DNA of 64,000 bases from Lagopus muta (Eukaryota > Chordata > Aves > Galliformes > Phasianidae): contig NC_064443.1 in the NCBI RefSeq assembly GCF_023343835.1, positions 5,642,001-5,706,000 of the forward strand. Reading direction: 5' to 3'. The stretch's first letter is position 1. Each line of letters opens with the position of its first letter. The notes under the pieces were generated by a model. The model did no database searches. It worked only from the letters and a program-made list of their open reading frames with translations, and had not been told where the DNA came from. Of this stretch, positions 36,179 through 48,160 are shown piece after piece. Made by a program: the position numbers and the translations under genes.

Positions 36179-39100
36179 TCTTACAGGGAGTGCTGGGCTC
36201 CTGCAGGGAGCTGGGATCCTTGGGATCCTGGCACCTGGGCTAAGAGCAGTGCAAATGTAAAGCGCAACAGCCTCTCTGCCTGTTCACAAATTACCACAAT
36301 GCAGCAGCAATGCAATAGCTTTTCTGTCTCTGATCTGGATGTTTCTAATTCTGAAAAGGTGTTTATGGGCTGTGACTCATCCCGCTGCACAGCAGCATAA
36401 CTTCTTGTAGTGTGTAGTGTTTAACTCATCCATCTATCACTTCAGGTTCAGGTTTATCACTGCAATGGGAGGGTGGTTCCTGGAGCCGACACTGTGGATG
36501 TGCACTGGGTGGAATGGAGTGCAGTACTGGGTTGTACTAAAGCAGCTTATATGAGCAGAGCCTGGTAATTCCAACTCAGAACCTTTTACGCCATCTTTTG
36601 TCTCAGGCTGACCTATGGCATCAGCACTTAAGGACAAGAAGTGAATTCAGTCTCATCTCTGTGCTGCCTAATGTTTGGCCTCTGCTAAGTGTACCATGAC
36701 TGAAGCCAGCGGTGGTCATGTGTTTGCTTCAGACTATCATAAATTGCCTTTATTAATGGCAGATTATATAAATTTCAGCCAAATCTTTATCAGCTCTTAG
36801 GCCAGACACCAGATAAACAGTTGGCCTCAGTCCTGGCCTCTAATAAAACTGTACATGAAACTGGATCTTAGCTTTGCTCTTTGAGCACATGCTTAAGCAG
36901 TGAGCTGGTTGCTCGGTGCTGTAAGCTGGCAGTGCTCCTCAGCCCCGCTCCTGGCTCTCCTGAGCACTACAGTTGGGGTTGCACCACACTTCTTTACACC
37001 TCCAGGGCTTGGCTGTGCCCCGCATTGCACATTTTGAGGCAAGCTTCTCTCAACATCTGAGTTCCTGCATGTGACCAGAGGCACCAGGAGAAATCTGCTA
37101 CAGTGGGGAAACAATTCCCAGCTGTGCTGTGGTCACTCCAGTGGGGCTTTGCCCAGCTATGTGTGCTAGCCTTGGGGTCTGGCAGCCAGAGCCCTGGTGG
37201 CACACATGGCACAGTGCTGTGGGGCTGCACTGCAGAGCTCTGAGCTCTTGCCTTTATATACTGTTTTTCTAGCATATATATATTCTTCAAGTCTTTGAAA
37301 TACTTTTTGACATCTGTTCTTTATTACACAACAATATAGCTGTCCTTTTAGGAAAAGAGATATTTTTCATTATCCATTTCAAAGTTAACAAACGTGTTTC
37401 AGAATGCCCACGATAGCTGGGAGGGATTTGTTTCAGGTGATTTGACCATGTGGTTGAGTCCAACTACAACACTGTTTTCTGTTCCATGTCTATGTTTTAC
37501 CTTGGTTGCAACTAAGCAGGTTTCTATCAGAATTATGGATTTGCTTTTATTGAAGAAATTCTTTGAGTTAGCCTGGATGGATGATGTGCAACTGGCAGGG
37601 AACCCAGCACTGGTGTACTGAGCACATCTGCTCAAGGGTTGTGTTAGGACCTTGCATGGACAGCACGGTCATGTTGGGGATTTTCTCCTTTCCAGTTAAG
37701 GTGTCACAGACATTTCAATTTTTTTACACCCAAGTGAAAAAACTATCTAAGCTTTGAAGAAATGTGAAGTATAACATGAAAAACTTTAAAACAGAGACAC
37801 GTAGCATCAAAAATTTGACCTCTCTTTCCCCCTTTTGTATCACACGGTATCAGTTGTGCGTCTTCCTCTGTGATGCCGGAGCTGAGCATAGGACCTGATC
37901 TGCTTTCCAAAAGAAGGATATAACAAAGGCGTAACAAAGAATACGTAGTCTGCAATGGTAAGAGCGCAATATGTCCTGAGCAATTATCATGGCACCGCCT
38001 CAATGTTGCATCCAGGATGTGTTACAGGTACCTCTCCCCTTGCTCCTGCTCTGCTCAGGCAGGCAGAGGAGCCCCGCGCTGCTCAGGGCTGTGTGAGCAA
38101 GAGGTCTTGCTGCTGCAAGTAGGGCGGGGGTTTCTCTTTGTCCTTGACTTGAGTTTGCTTGTTTGTCTTAAGGAAATGATTCAGCTTTTAATGTACAAGG
38201 AAAGGGAAATGTTTCCTACAGAAAAGGCTAATGAGCAGAGCGTTTCATTTGATTCTGGAAATTTGTAGTTTTTTAATTGTATATACGTAAGGGAATTTTT
38301 CTTATCTCTGGGACAGTTGGAGGATATTTCAACCTTAAAATATGAATTTCCTTTTTAGCGATGTTTAACACATATTGAAAAGAAAAAGGCTAGGCTGTAT
38401 GTATGAACAGCAGTGTTGTGCCCTGAAGCACACATCCCCTTTTGACCATGTGAGTCAGTCCATGCGCAGCTGAGCAGGTAATACAGGATTTTCTATACCT
38501 GACACCTTTTGCAGATGCTGTGCTGGGGCTTCCAGCTCATACTGCCATCTCTTTGGTAGAGAAAATTAAACAGTAGGAATAGAAAGATAGAGGGCATTCT
38601 GTAAGCAACAAGCACCATGCTGCAAGAATGTGGATAGCAGTGTGTTTTATATTTGCTTTAGGCATTATTTTCAGTCATATGCAGGGCCCTTATCTCAGTC
38701 TGTGTTTGCAACCCAGAACAAGAGTTGAGCATTCCTATGTATGAGGTTTGTTCCATTCCAGATAGCAGCATCATGAGGGCTGCTCATCTTCTGCAATACA
38801 GGAAAACAGTCAAGGTGAGCCTCCTGAAAACCAGTGTTAACTGGAGATACACAACTGACTCAGCTCGGTTACTGAAGTCACCCAGTGAGTTTGATCCCTC
38901 TTGTCTTTTCCAGTGTACAGAACTTGTCTGAGGAACAAAGAGAAAGCTGCTGCCCTCATAGGCAGGGGCACTTTGGTTGCAAAGCATGCGACTTCCTCAC
39001 CCCTGTCCAACATATTTTGATAAGATGAGAGACAGTGTGTCCCTGGGCTTCATGCTGCTCAGGGCTGCTACTCAGTGCTCTCAAAATACCCTGAGGTTAT

Positions 39101-40917
39101 CTCCCAAGAAAGGAGCTTTGTATTCTGCACCTCAGAGCTGGGCTACCGCCCTCTGCTTGCTCTGATCTGCTCTCTTAAGAATTCTGGTGTCACAACCCTA
39201 GCTGACTGGATGGAGAAAATAAGAGCACTTTGTCCTATAAATTTACAACACAGCAGGGTGCAACCGGCTTTAGGCAGGACAGGGACCAGAACAGCAAGGC
39301 TGCAAGGCAACTGAGTTTGACCACTTCTTGATGGCCAAATGCTACTTGCTGTATTTAACCATTGTGGCTGCTGCAGTCATGGACAAGGCAGCAGCTCTGC
39401 ATGAGTCCTGGCCCACCAGCAGCAATCCTGGCTCCAGCTGGCAATGCCTAACTGCAAGGCATGTTCTTGTTCAGCCTGTAAGGGAGCTTGCTGCCCTCCT
39501 TGTGCCTTGCCAGGTGTTATTTCTGATCCCTGTGTGCACACAGCTGCATTACAGTGTGGTACATTTATCCTGGAAGTGATGGGTTACCTGCAGCAAGGGC
39601 CTTCCTTCAGGCTGCTTTTTTCATCAGTAGTTTCCCTGTTCAGATTGAGAACATTTTGTAGTTGGCTCTGAATGCCAGGCACACAGCAATATCAGTTTAA
39701 ACCTAACCAAAAATCTTAAAAATGAGGGTTATCATGTGGCTTTGCATGGCTCCAGAGTGATATCTACAGGCTGCTGTTGTATCTTGCTGCCTTTAAAGAT
39801 TATGGTGCTGCTTCTCTTTCAAGGGATGGCAGTTTACAAAAATCCTTCAGATAGTGTTGCAATCTGAGGAAACAGTTCTACAGTTCAAGTTGTTAGCATA
39901 TTTTTATTAAGTAACTCATTCTTATGATGATCGGAACATACAATGCATTTACTTTTCTCCAGGGTAAAAGCATTGTTTCATTTCTGGAGAACAGAACTCT
40001 TCAGACCTGCTGCTTGCAAGCTGTGGAAAGGAGGGAGGGAGAAAAAATTGCCTTTGACTATTTAAGGGGTCTTCTAATTGTCTCCAACGTTCAAACAAGC
40101 TTCTTTTCATACATCTATTAGGCCCTTTTCTGTGCTAAATGGCTCCATTAAATGGTTTTCCAGGTCTTAAGCTGGCCAGACAGCTATTAAAGTCAATGGA
40201 AGTTTAGCCTCTGAAAGAAATGGAGCATCAGTTCTTCTGCCAGGTGAAATATATCATTCAACAAAAGCTAAACCTTTATTCAGAGAATCTAACAAGCTAA
40301 TGTAAACAAGGGCATAAAGCTTCTCGAATCCTGCTGAGCTGTTTTTGCAGAAGTAATGTCTTTTACAGCACTAAAGCAAGTTCCATGGGAAAGCAAGCTG
40401 GGAAGTGCATGTGGGCAGCTGCCTCCTCGGGGAGGTAGGGCTGGGGCTGCCCTGGCCTGGGTAGCCTTAATCATGCTGTGTTGGAAAGCATTACCTGGCC
40501 AGAAATATGCAGTGGGTGAAGCGTATTTGCAAACACATCCGTGACAAATATCCTCAAATATCCTTAAAAGTGACTTGAATTGTAGAGATTGTAAATTCCT
40601 TGGCTGTGACCAGGTGCAAATTTCCAGCAGGTTGATTCTCACTACCCTGTCTTAGTGTGTCCTACAATAGAAATTTTGAATTAGATGCAATTTTATTTTC
40701 TGCAGAAAATCTCAGAATAATTTTGATTTTCCAGAAAAGTAGAAACAGTTTGATAATGACACTGGTGAGGAAAAGTGGGACAACAGTTTCGTTTTTATCA
40801 TGAAAAATAGTTGTTTTGTCATTTCTTTGGAAAAAAACAAAAACAAAGATAGTAGCTAACTTCATCTTTTTAAAGACTTTTTTTTCCCCTATTATTTTTG
40901 GCTCCTGTTTTTCAAAT

Positions 40918-40985
40918 ACAAAAGACCAAAAAAAAAAAAAAAAAACCAACCAAAAAAACCCAAACCCAACCATCCCAGAAACATC
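40918..40985. repeat. A-rich simple sequence (A18 and CCAA/CCCAAA words)
   Basis: A run of about 18 A residues is followed by ACCAACC, AAAAAAACCCAAACCC and similar words. It is a simple repeat or decayed poly(A) tail; no retroposon body can be seen upstream. It creates an artefactual hydrophobic frame on the - strand. Confidence 0.75.
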
Positions 40986-41087
40986 TACCTTAAGAAGTAA
41001 ATGATCTTTGAAAGCACTACTGCTCGTGGCTTTGCAAAAAGGAAACAAACAATGCCAGAGTGATTTGGTCAGAATCCCATCAGGTTG

Positions 41088-41174
41088 CTGTTGGATTAGA
41101 TGGCCTTTAAGGGTCCCTTCCAGCTCAAGTGATTCTGTGGTTCTGTTTTTCAGTTGCTTTCTGTGATTCTATGA
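41088..41174 (+). mobile_element. CR1 3' tail fragment
   Basis: A sense-oriented piece of a CR1 3' end: GTTGGATTAGATGGCCTTTA, then GGTCCCTTCCAGCTCAAGTGATTCTG, ending in an ATTCTATGA-type terminal word. It is under 100 bp. It is one of only two + strand CR1 pieces in the window. Confidence 0.88.
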
Positions 41175-44100
41175 AAGGCAGACTTCCATAGGCAAATAGT
41201 AGCTAAAGGAAAATGACAGTATCTCCTCTTCAGCTAACACCTGAAGCACACTGTTTGCCCATGGATAAGCTGGGTTCTTGTTTGTCTGCATGTTCTCCTC
41301 CCCTCCTGTGCTCCTGAAAAGGGGATGGCTGGCACAGCAAGGAAAACTGGTGTTCTGAAGTGAGAATGGTTTATTAGATCCACCTGTAGAGGTGTCCTCT
41401 CACTGCTGTCTCTCACTGAGTGGCATCTCTGGATCTTCTCTATGGCCTGTGCTGCTCCCATGTGTTGCTGAACCCACCAGCAGCCTGTAAACAACAGCGG
41501 CTGCTATGCTTGGGATTCCTTCTATGCAGAACATACCACAGTTCATTCATCCTCCTCACTCATCCTTTTCCTGTGTTGTTTTTTTTTTGCCACACTGCCC
41601 ACAGTGTGATAGGGAGAGACCATCCTGCTGCTCTCCAGGTGCTGGGGCCAGGCCTGGGGCAGGGCAGGCTGAGGGAAAGGAGGACAGCGAGGGCCTTAGG
41701 GTGAATGTGCCCCTTCAGCTCGTGTCTCCTTGCTGGCAGGGCGATTCACATCAGTGATCAACCACAGGCTTACAGAGCTTCACAGAATGTTTGCTTTTTA
41801 AGAGGAATGGAAGGCTGAATGAAAAGCTGAGTCAGGATTTAAAGAAGATAGTATACATGTGCTCCTCTTTATCGCCTATGGATTTGTCAAAAAGTGAATT
41901 TCTCAAGCACAAAGGTTTCTATTCCTCTCCAGGAAAAGCCTAATTCACTGTACCAGAAAGTTGTTCACTTGAAAGGCTGCTGATGTTCTCACGCTGCCAT
42001 TCATTATTAGAGATGGGCTGGTTTCTTGCTATTTATATTTGATTTTTATTTGGAAACAGTAAGAGGAAAAATGTGCCCACTGTGAACATTTGGTTCACAC
42101 AGATCTGCATATTATTTCAGCTGGAAAAGTGCATTATGAATTCACTGTGGCTCTCCCAGATGAAAATCGGCACTGGTGTGTGTGCCCCATGAATCAGGAG
42201 CTGGCATCCTTTCTGCAGGAAGCACCACATCGAGTTGCTGGGCATATTGTGTTTGTTTGCTGATATTTTATTGACTGCAATAGGAGCGGCCACCCAGTGT
42301 GCTGGGCAGCCTCAACAAGGTTTTGAGACGTGTGAAACAGATTTGCTTCTTCCCTGAATGAAATCAAACAAAGCAGTGATCACATAACCACACTTTTGTA
42401 AAAGCTTGTGAGTGGTGTTTAGAGATGGGCACCATGAAGAGATCGGTGCTGTTAGCCAGCTCTGCACCCTGTCCAGCTCCAGCACCACAGCTTTCTGCTC
42501 TCTCATCTGGGTCTCTCTGCCTGTCTCTGGTGCTGGTTTCTCTCCTTAGGACTGTGCTCTGCCTTGCTCCTGGTGGCACACTGCCAGGTGGCTGTGGCAG
42601 TACAGAAGGGTGCTCTGTGCCATGGGAATGGTGCAGGGTTTCTGTAGCCCCCAGTTATCGCAGTGGCACCACAAGCAGCAGCAGTTTGGCTGGGCTGGGA
42701 TGCAGGCACAAGGTGATGTGGCACTGCTTTGAGGTCCCACTGTGCTGTTTTTGTGAGGACTCAGAAGGATCATGTGTGCTTGAGCCTGGATCAGAGATCT
42801 GCTTGCTTCTCTCAGGAGCATGGAGGGGTTTTGCGTGGGTGAAAGAAAAAGGGGTCACAGCCTCCACAGTTCTCCCTCAGCTGCTGGAGAAGGAAGAGGG
42901 AAAACAAGAATGAAAAGAAGCCCAGTAACTAACTACCCTTCTGCTTTCTCTCTTTTGTGTAAAAAGTTTAACTCGATGTCTGCTGTGTTCTCCACCTCCA
43001 CTGTCCACTGCACCCCAGTAAGTGGAAGGGCTATAGTGGGTGTGCAGAAGGGCGTTCCCTGGGCTATGAGGACAGAAGAGCTTGTGACTTTAGAGGAGGT
43101 GAGGGATGGAAGAAGGGGTGAGGAGCTGGTGTGGGGAGAGGGGGAGGAACCAAGAGGGGAGATCAATGGCTGGTGGCTGCCTGCAGGTGGGTGGTGGGCA
43201 GGGGACACCTGCAGCTCTGAAGGACTCGTTGTGCCCTTGCTGTTGGGCAGCTGGCCCCAAAGGTTTGTTTCTGCTCCTGCCAAAGGGCAGACATGGTTGA
43301 GTTGAGACACCTGGTGCAGGTACCAGGGTATCAAAGAAAAACTGAAGGCAGTGCAAAAAATTGCCTAAGTATTTCCATATGTTTCCAGTAGGTTTTGCAG
43401 GCCATTCTGAGTATTACACTTATGGATGTGGTTATGCTGTTCCCAGACATTGACCTGACTGGAGCAGCAAGAGCTGAAATGCCTGCAAGGCTCCAGCTGC
43501 CTTCTGACCACAGTGTGGGTGGTGAGTGGGCACCATCCTTCCTTCCTGAGAACCTCCCTGTGCCCCACATCCGCTGAGAAGTCCTGTGAGGGTTTGGTTT
43601 TGGGCCTCAGCCCTTGCTTCTCCTTTTGGGGTCTGATGCGTGGGGCATGTATTGATTTGAGTATTATCAGATGGATATTTTGGGTATGGATGTTTTCCGT
43701 AGTTCCTTGTGAAGTCTGGGTCTGTATCAGTAGAACTACCTGAGTGGGGAGAGTAATAACGACTTTAATCTTTCCTGCTACTGATGAGAGGGCAGAGAAC
43801 TGGGTCACAGCTGTAGCTTGTGAAGAATGACCAGGTAGTTACAGAGAGATTCTGGGAATAATAAGCAGCATGGATTTGTCACCCAGCCTCAGAGCAGGGC
43901 ACTTGGAAAATGCTGCAAAACGAACATCAGGGAGTTCATACATGTAGTGAAAGATTTCCTGACCTTAGCTAGCCTTACATACTCACCACACCTCTTCGTG
44001 TAAAAGCCATCATGGCAGCACTCTGCCCGTGCCGGGAGGTCTGTTTGTCCCCTGCTAATGCTCTGCAAGAACGCACTCTCTGTTTGCTGCTAGATTGCAT

Positions 44101-45853
44101 TCTCTTGGGTCCCTACCACCGAAGGAAAACAAATCTGTTTACAAGAAACAAACAGCTTTGCGTAAACTTTGCACTACAGCTAGGAGCTGCCAAGTGCATG
44201 TTCTTCCAGCACAGAAACGCATACTTCCCCACCATAAAGGACTCAGTACAGCTCCAGGGGTGTGTGGCTATGAGATCATGTCACTCGGGACCAGGAAGCA
44301 CCAAACTGTGCCCTGTGTCTTACAAATACAGATGTGTGATGATTATCTCATGATAACCAACAGAATTCCTGCTGCATTTATGCTTCCAATAGTGCCGTGG
44401 GAAGAAGTGGCTGTGATGTGTTCCTGAACTCCAGCAATGTGTGGAACCAGGAATTCAGATAATTTCCAGTTGGGATGATAGATAGTAATGCTTAAACCAC
44501 TAACATCACCAACTAAGGTTGCAAGAGATTAGTTAAGAATACCCTTATTGTCAACCACATTCCTTCTATTACCAGATGATTACTGTTCTTTCTATGTGTT
44601 TCTCCTTTATATATGTTCATTGTCTCTAGTCTAGGAAGGCTGCAGCTGCAGCAGAAGTGGAAGCACATGAGAAAATGACTCACCTCCCAGGGGCTAGACA
44701 TGGATTTTCAACCCAGCAAAGCACAGGAAAAATGACATGAAGGTGGAGCTACTCGAGGAAAAAAATGTCATGGCAAATAACTGCTTCGACTCTGGTCTAT
44801 TCTTCAACAGACTTGTAGGCTGTGAAGTAAGTGAGGAAAATGTGCTTATTGTTTCATTATAAAAGATCAAGTATACTAAACACCTTAAACAGCAAACGAT
44901 CTAAAGGTTACTGCGGTTAGAGTTGATCCGTGCTCTGTTCTGCAGAAAGTTTTAAGAGGTTGTTAGAGAATAGCTTTTCCCTTATGCTTCTTATAAATTC
45001 CTACGCTCTCTCCACTGAGATGGAAGAAATCCCATGCAGACCCACCAGCACTTCTTGCAGTGCCAGCACGGGAATTGCAGTGTCCTGCAGGAAGGACCTC
45101 TGCCAAATGGTTTTGCACTGTTTGTGGCCGTGTGTGACTCAGGTCCTGGCTACATGAAGGCATTTTTCCACAGCAGTTTGAGTAGCATTTGAGTGGTATA
45201 TCCAAACTCATCTGAAACAAAGCTTGCTTCAAGGATCGCTTCAATCTGTCTCAAGTTTTTTTAGGCTTCCAAAAAGTCCCCAGTGTGGCATTGGTATGTG
45301 GTAGAGCCTCTGAAGCATCCCTATGCCCTCATAATTTTAGACTGAGCTTGGGAAATCTCAGCTAAGGGCCCCTGCAGCCAGCAGATGGGCTGCTTCTGCC
45401 TTTTGTTTGCAGAGCTGTGAGGCAGGAAGGAGGCAATGGCAGTGGTTTTAGTCTCCAGCCACCTTGCAGGCCCTGTCCTACAGGTGCTTTGCAGCTTCTC
45501 CCTGTGGAAATCTCACACAGGAAACCCTGTGCACCTGCACAGTTCAGAAGTAATGCAAAATCTCTGCCCACTTCCCAGAAATCTGGCTGTGTATGTCTGC
45601 ATGCCTGTGCGTGTCAAGTTCCAGCTCAAAGTGAGTTTTTGCACCTAACTTACAGCCCCCTGAAATAACTTTATGGTGGAAGCAGTGACATAACTTTCAA
45701 GCAATGTAAACACACTGCTATCGTGCAAGCGGTCTGTGATGCTTTTACAAGGTGTGTGTGCACCAGGAGGTGTCCCCAGGGTGCCTGGCAATACCCTGCT
45801 GGACAGGGACTGGGTGGCTGTGGGACAGAGGGGCTGAAGGGGAGAAAGCAAAA
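41175..45853. other. Intergenic, no gene seen
   Basis: About 4.7 kb. The 42,420-43,570 part is comparatively GC-rich and gives several overlapping open frames of 130 to 162 codons on both strands. None shows a domain, and their overlap in all frames argues for composition rather than coding. No CpG island is evident. Confidence 0.6.
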
Positions 45854-45914
45854 CAGTTGGACTAGATGAGCTTAGAGGCCTTTCCCAACCTTAATGATTC
45901 TGTGATTCTATGAA
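45854..45914 (+). mobile_element. CR1 3' tail fragment
   Basis: It reads CAGTTGGACTAGATGAGCTT, then AGAGGCCTTTCCCAACCTTAATGATTCTGTGATTCTATGA, the canonical CR1 3' end with its terminal octamer-like repeats, in sense orientation. Only about 60 bp remain. Confidence 0.92.
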
Positions 45915-46816
45915 AACCGTTCTGTAGAGCTGTTATTGAGAAGCTTCAGATAAGCTCAAGTCAGAGCTCTTACCTGCCAAAGACTGCCTTTAGCAAAGGG
46001 AGAGGGGAGAATGCTCTGTTCAATGCATGGACCTCAGGCTTCAGAGCACAGCAATCGCAGCATTCTTGCTGCCAGGGCTACAAAATGTTCCTGGACTGGC
46101 TCAGGTCTGCGTAGGGGAACCTGAGAACCATTTAAGCAGCCAGGTACTGCTGGAGCAGCCCCAGGTACCACAGATTTTAACTAAAATGTAAATGGCCTGT
46201 TGCAATCTTGACTTATTACTATAAAGAGGAGAAAATGTTTCATTAACGTATGATTCCTAAATGTGCAGTTGTAGTTAAAGATGGGTTATTGACAAGAAGG
46301 GGTGCTTTTTGGCTAATTGGTTGCTAATTGATATATAGATGGCATTCAGCAACCAATTTGCATTGCAGAATTTGTAAGGATGAGGTGCTATTTCAAAGCT
46401 GAAATGCCTTTGAGCATTGAGTAATTCTGAAATTATCCAAGAATATATGTGCCTTTTTAAAAGCATTTTGTTGTTCCCATTGCACTTATCACTGGCGTGT
46501 TGGAAGGCAAGCTATTTCACAATGTTTTTTTAGTTACTCAATGCTCTGATTGATGTGGAAACGCTGAACCAGACATCAACATGAGCAAAAGGACAGCTCT
46601 GGTTGTATCTACACTTCTGCACTGTATCACTACACAAACTGTTGACGCCACAAACACACACAAACATATTACAAGTCCAGTGGAGTGATACATCTGCAAC
46701 AAACATCTAATCTATTACCAAACATGTGAACAAAGGAATTAAAAAGTGTATTTGTGGAGATTCTCAAGAAAGAGGTGTCTCAAAACAGCAAGAGCCATCG
46801 TAACAAGTCCAAACCC
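45915..46816. other. Intergenic, AT-rich block, candidate conserved element
   Basis: No gene seen. The segment 46,190-46,500 is rich in CTAATTG/TTGCTAATTG and TTAAC-type homeodomain words and is free of repeats. Its character suggests a conserved non-coding element, but this is only an impression from composition. Confidence 0.4.
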
Positions 46817-47095
46817 TAGAATCATAGGACGGTGTGAGTTGGAAGGGTCCTCAAAGCCCGTCCATCCCCAACCCCCACCAGCCCGGGGCTACACAGGGCC
46901 CCATCCAGCCTGGCATTAGGTACTCCAGGGATGGGGCACCCACAGCTCTCTGGGCAGCCGTGACAGTGCCTCAATTTCCTCTGAGTAAAGAACTGCCTAA
47001 GTGTGGTCCATCCATCAAATCCATTTCTCTCCAGCTTAGAGACAAGGATGTTGTGTCAGATACTGTCAAAAGTGTTGAGCGTGTCCGGGTGGGTA
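46817..47095 (-). mobile_element. CR1 retrotransposon fragment, internally deleted
   Basis: The left part (TAGAATCATAGG, GAGTTGGAAGGGTCC, CCAGGGATGGGGCACC) is the reverse of a CR1 3' end. Near 46,995 it jumps to a more 5' part of the reverse transcriptase ORF (CCATTTCTCTCCAGCTTAGA, AAGGATGTTGTGTCAGATAC). An internal stretch is therefore missing relative to a normal CR1. About 280 bp. Confidence 0.88.
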
Positions 47096-47829
47096 TGTAA
47101 TCTGCAGGATGAGAGGAGGAAACGAGCCCAGTTTTGAAATGTGAATCAAACTGTGTATTTCAAAGCTTAACTGAGTCTCAAATGCCATCCTGCATGGCTT
47201 CTTTGGCATTCTTCTCAACTGCTGCTTTGCCTTTAAGATCAGATATGCAACCTGTGGTATGGCTGGGTGGGAAACAGACAGCAGCAGCCCCCACAGTGTT
47301 CTGGCCTTGGGCATCACCATTTAATTTCTATAGTATTTTAATATTAAAGACAAGGAGCACCTGTAAACTTTGTTTGAAAGTTTCACATTAACTGAGACTG
47401 GAGTACTGTCTGAATCCAATTTATTATTTTCTAATTGCTACTGTTAATTAGAATGGCAGGGTATAAAATTGCCTGAGTAGATTCATGAATAATGTATTAC
47501 TTTTTATTAATTCAATTTTTTTTTCAAACTGAAATTTGCAAATTGAATGCAAACAGCTAATTAAAGGTGCTAGTGCCAGCCAGAACTTGATGGGGTTCTC
47601 AACATACCTGCTTTTGCCCTAAGTGCAGGACTGAGATTTGAGTAGGGATGTTGATCCTGCCTTAAGATGCTCAGTGTTGAGGTTATTAATCCTGTGCTGC
47701 AGCACTTCTCCATGTGGTGCTTGTGCTGCTGGGGCTGTGCAGACTGTGGGTAGGGACAGGCTGCCCTATGCTGTCCTCACAGCACGTACTGGGCACTTGA
47801 CCCCAAGCAGAGACTTAGAAAGCCAGGAA
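47096..47829. other. Intergenic, with an AT-rich candidate conserved element
   Basis: No gene seen. The segment 47,400-47,570 is dense in TAATTA/TTAATTAG/CTAATTAAAG homeodomain-type words and carries a T9 run. It is a reasonable candidate enhancer-like element; conservation was not tested. Confidence 0.4.
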
Positions 47830-48160
47830 TAGAATCACAGAATCATTAAGGTTGGAAAAAGAACGCTGAGATCGTCTAGTCCTGCCCTCCGCCTACCGCC
47901 AGTATTGCCCACTAAACCACATCCTTCGGTGCTGCATCTATGTGTTTCTTGAACACCTCCAGGGACAGTGACCCCACCACGTGCCTGGGCAGCCCATGCC
48001 AGTGCCCTAATGCTTTTGGAGAAGAAGTTTTTCCAAAAACCAACTGTGAACCTCCCCTGGTACAACCTGAGGCCATTCTCTCTTGTCCTACCACTGTTAC
48101 CTGGGATGATAGGCAGACTCCCACCTCACCACAACCTCCTTTCAGACAGTTTGTGGAGAG
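47830..48160 (-). mobile_element. CR1 retrotransposon fragment (3' part)
   Basis: It reads TAGAATCACAGAATCATTAA, then GGTTGGAAAAAGAACGCTGA, followed by sequence opposite the CR1 ORF C-terminus (TTCTTGAACACCTCCAGGGA, CCTCCCCTGGTACAACC, CCATTCTCTCTTGTCC). It is 5'-truncated at about 330 bp. On the - strand, pieces such as HWHGLPRHVV and LEVFKKHID match the CR1 C-terminal motif. Confidence 0.93.

Larger units (their letters stand above)
34442..41087. other. Intergenic, no gene seen
   Basis: About 6.6 kb, on average more GC-rich than the HDAC11 introns. It contains an AATAAAA word near 35018, a 9-bp-stem hairpin at 36153-36178, a Cys-rich chance-like frame near 39444, and an A18/CCAA-rich tract at about 40928-40975. 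Open frames of about 60 to 130 codons occur on both strands, without family resemblance. Confidence 0.6.

Noticed and set aside
40662-41048. 128-codon - strand frame with a Phe-rich membrane-like segment
   Set aside because: The hydrophobic run is the translation of a poly(A)/CCAA simple repeat read on the opposite strand.
42425-43334. Cluster of overlapping 130-162 codon frames on both strands
   Set aside because: GC-rich composition with few stops. Frames overlap in several phases and none shows a conserved motif.
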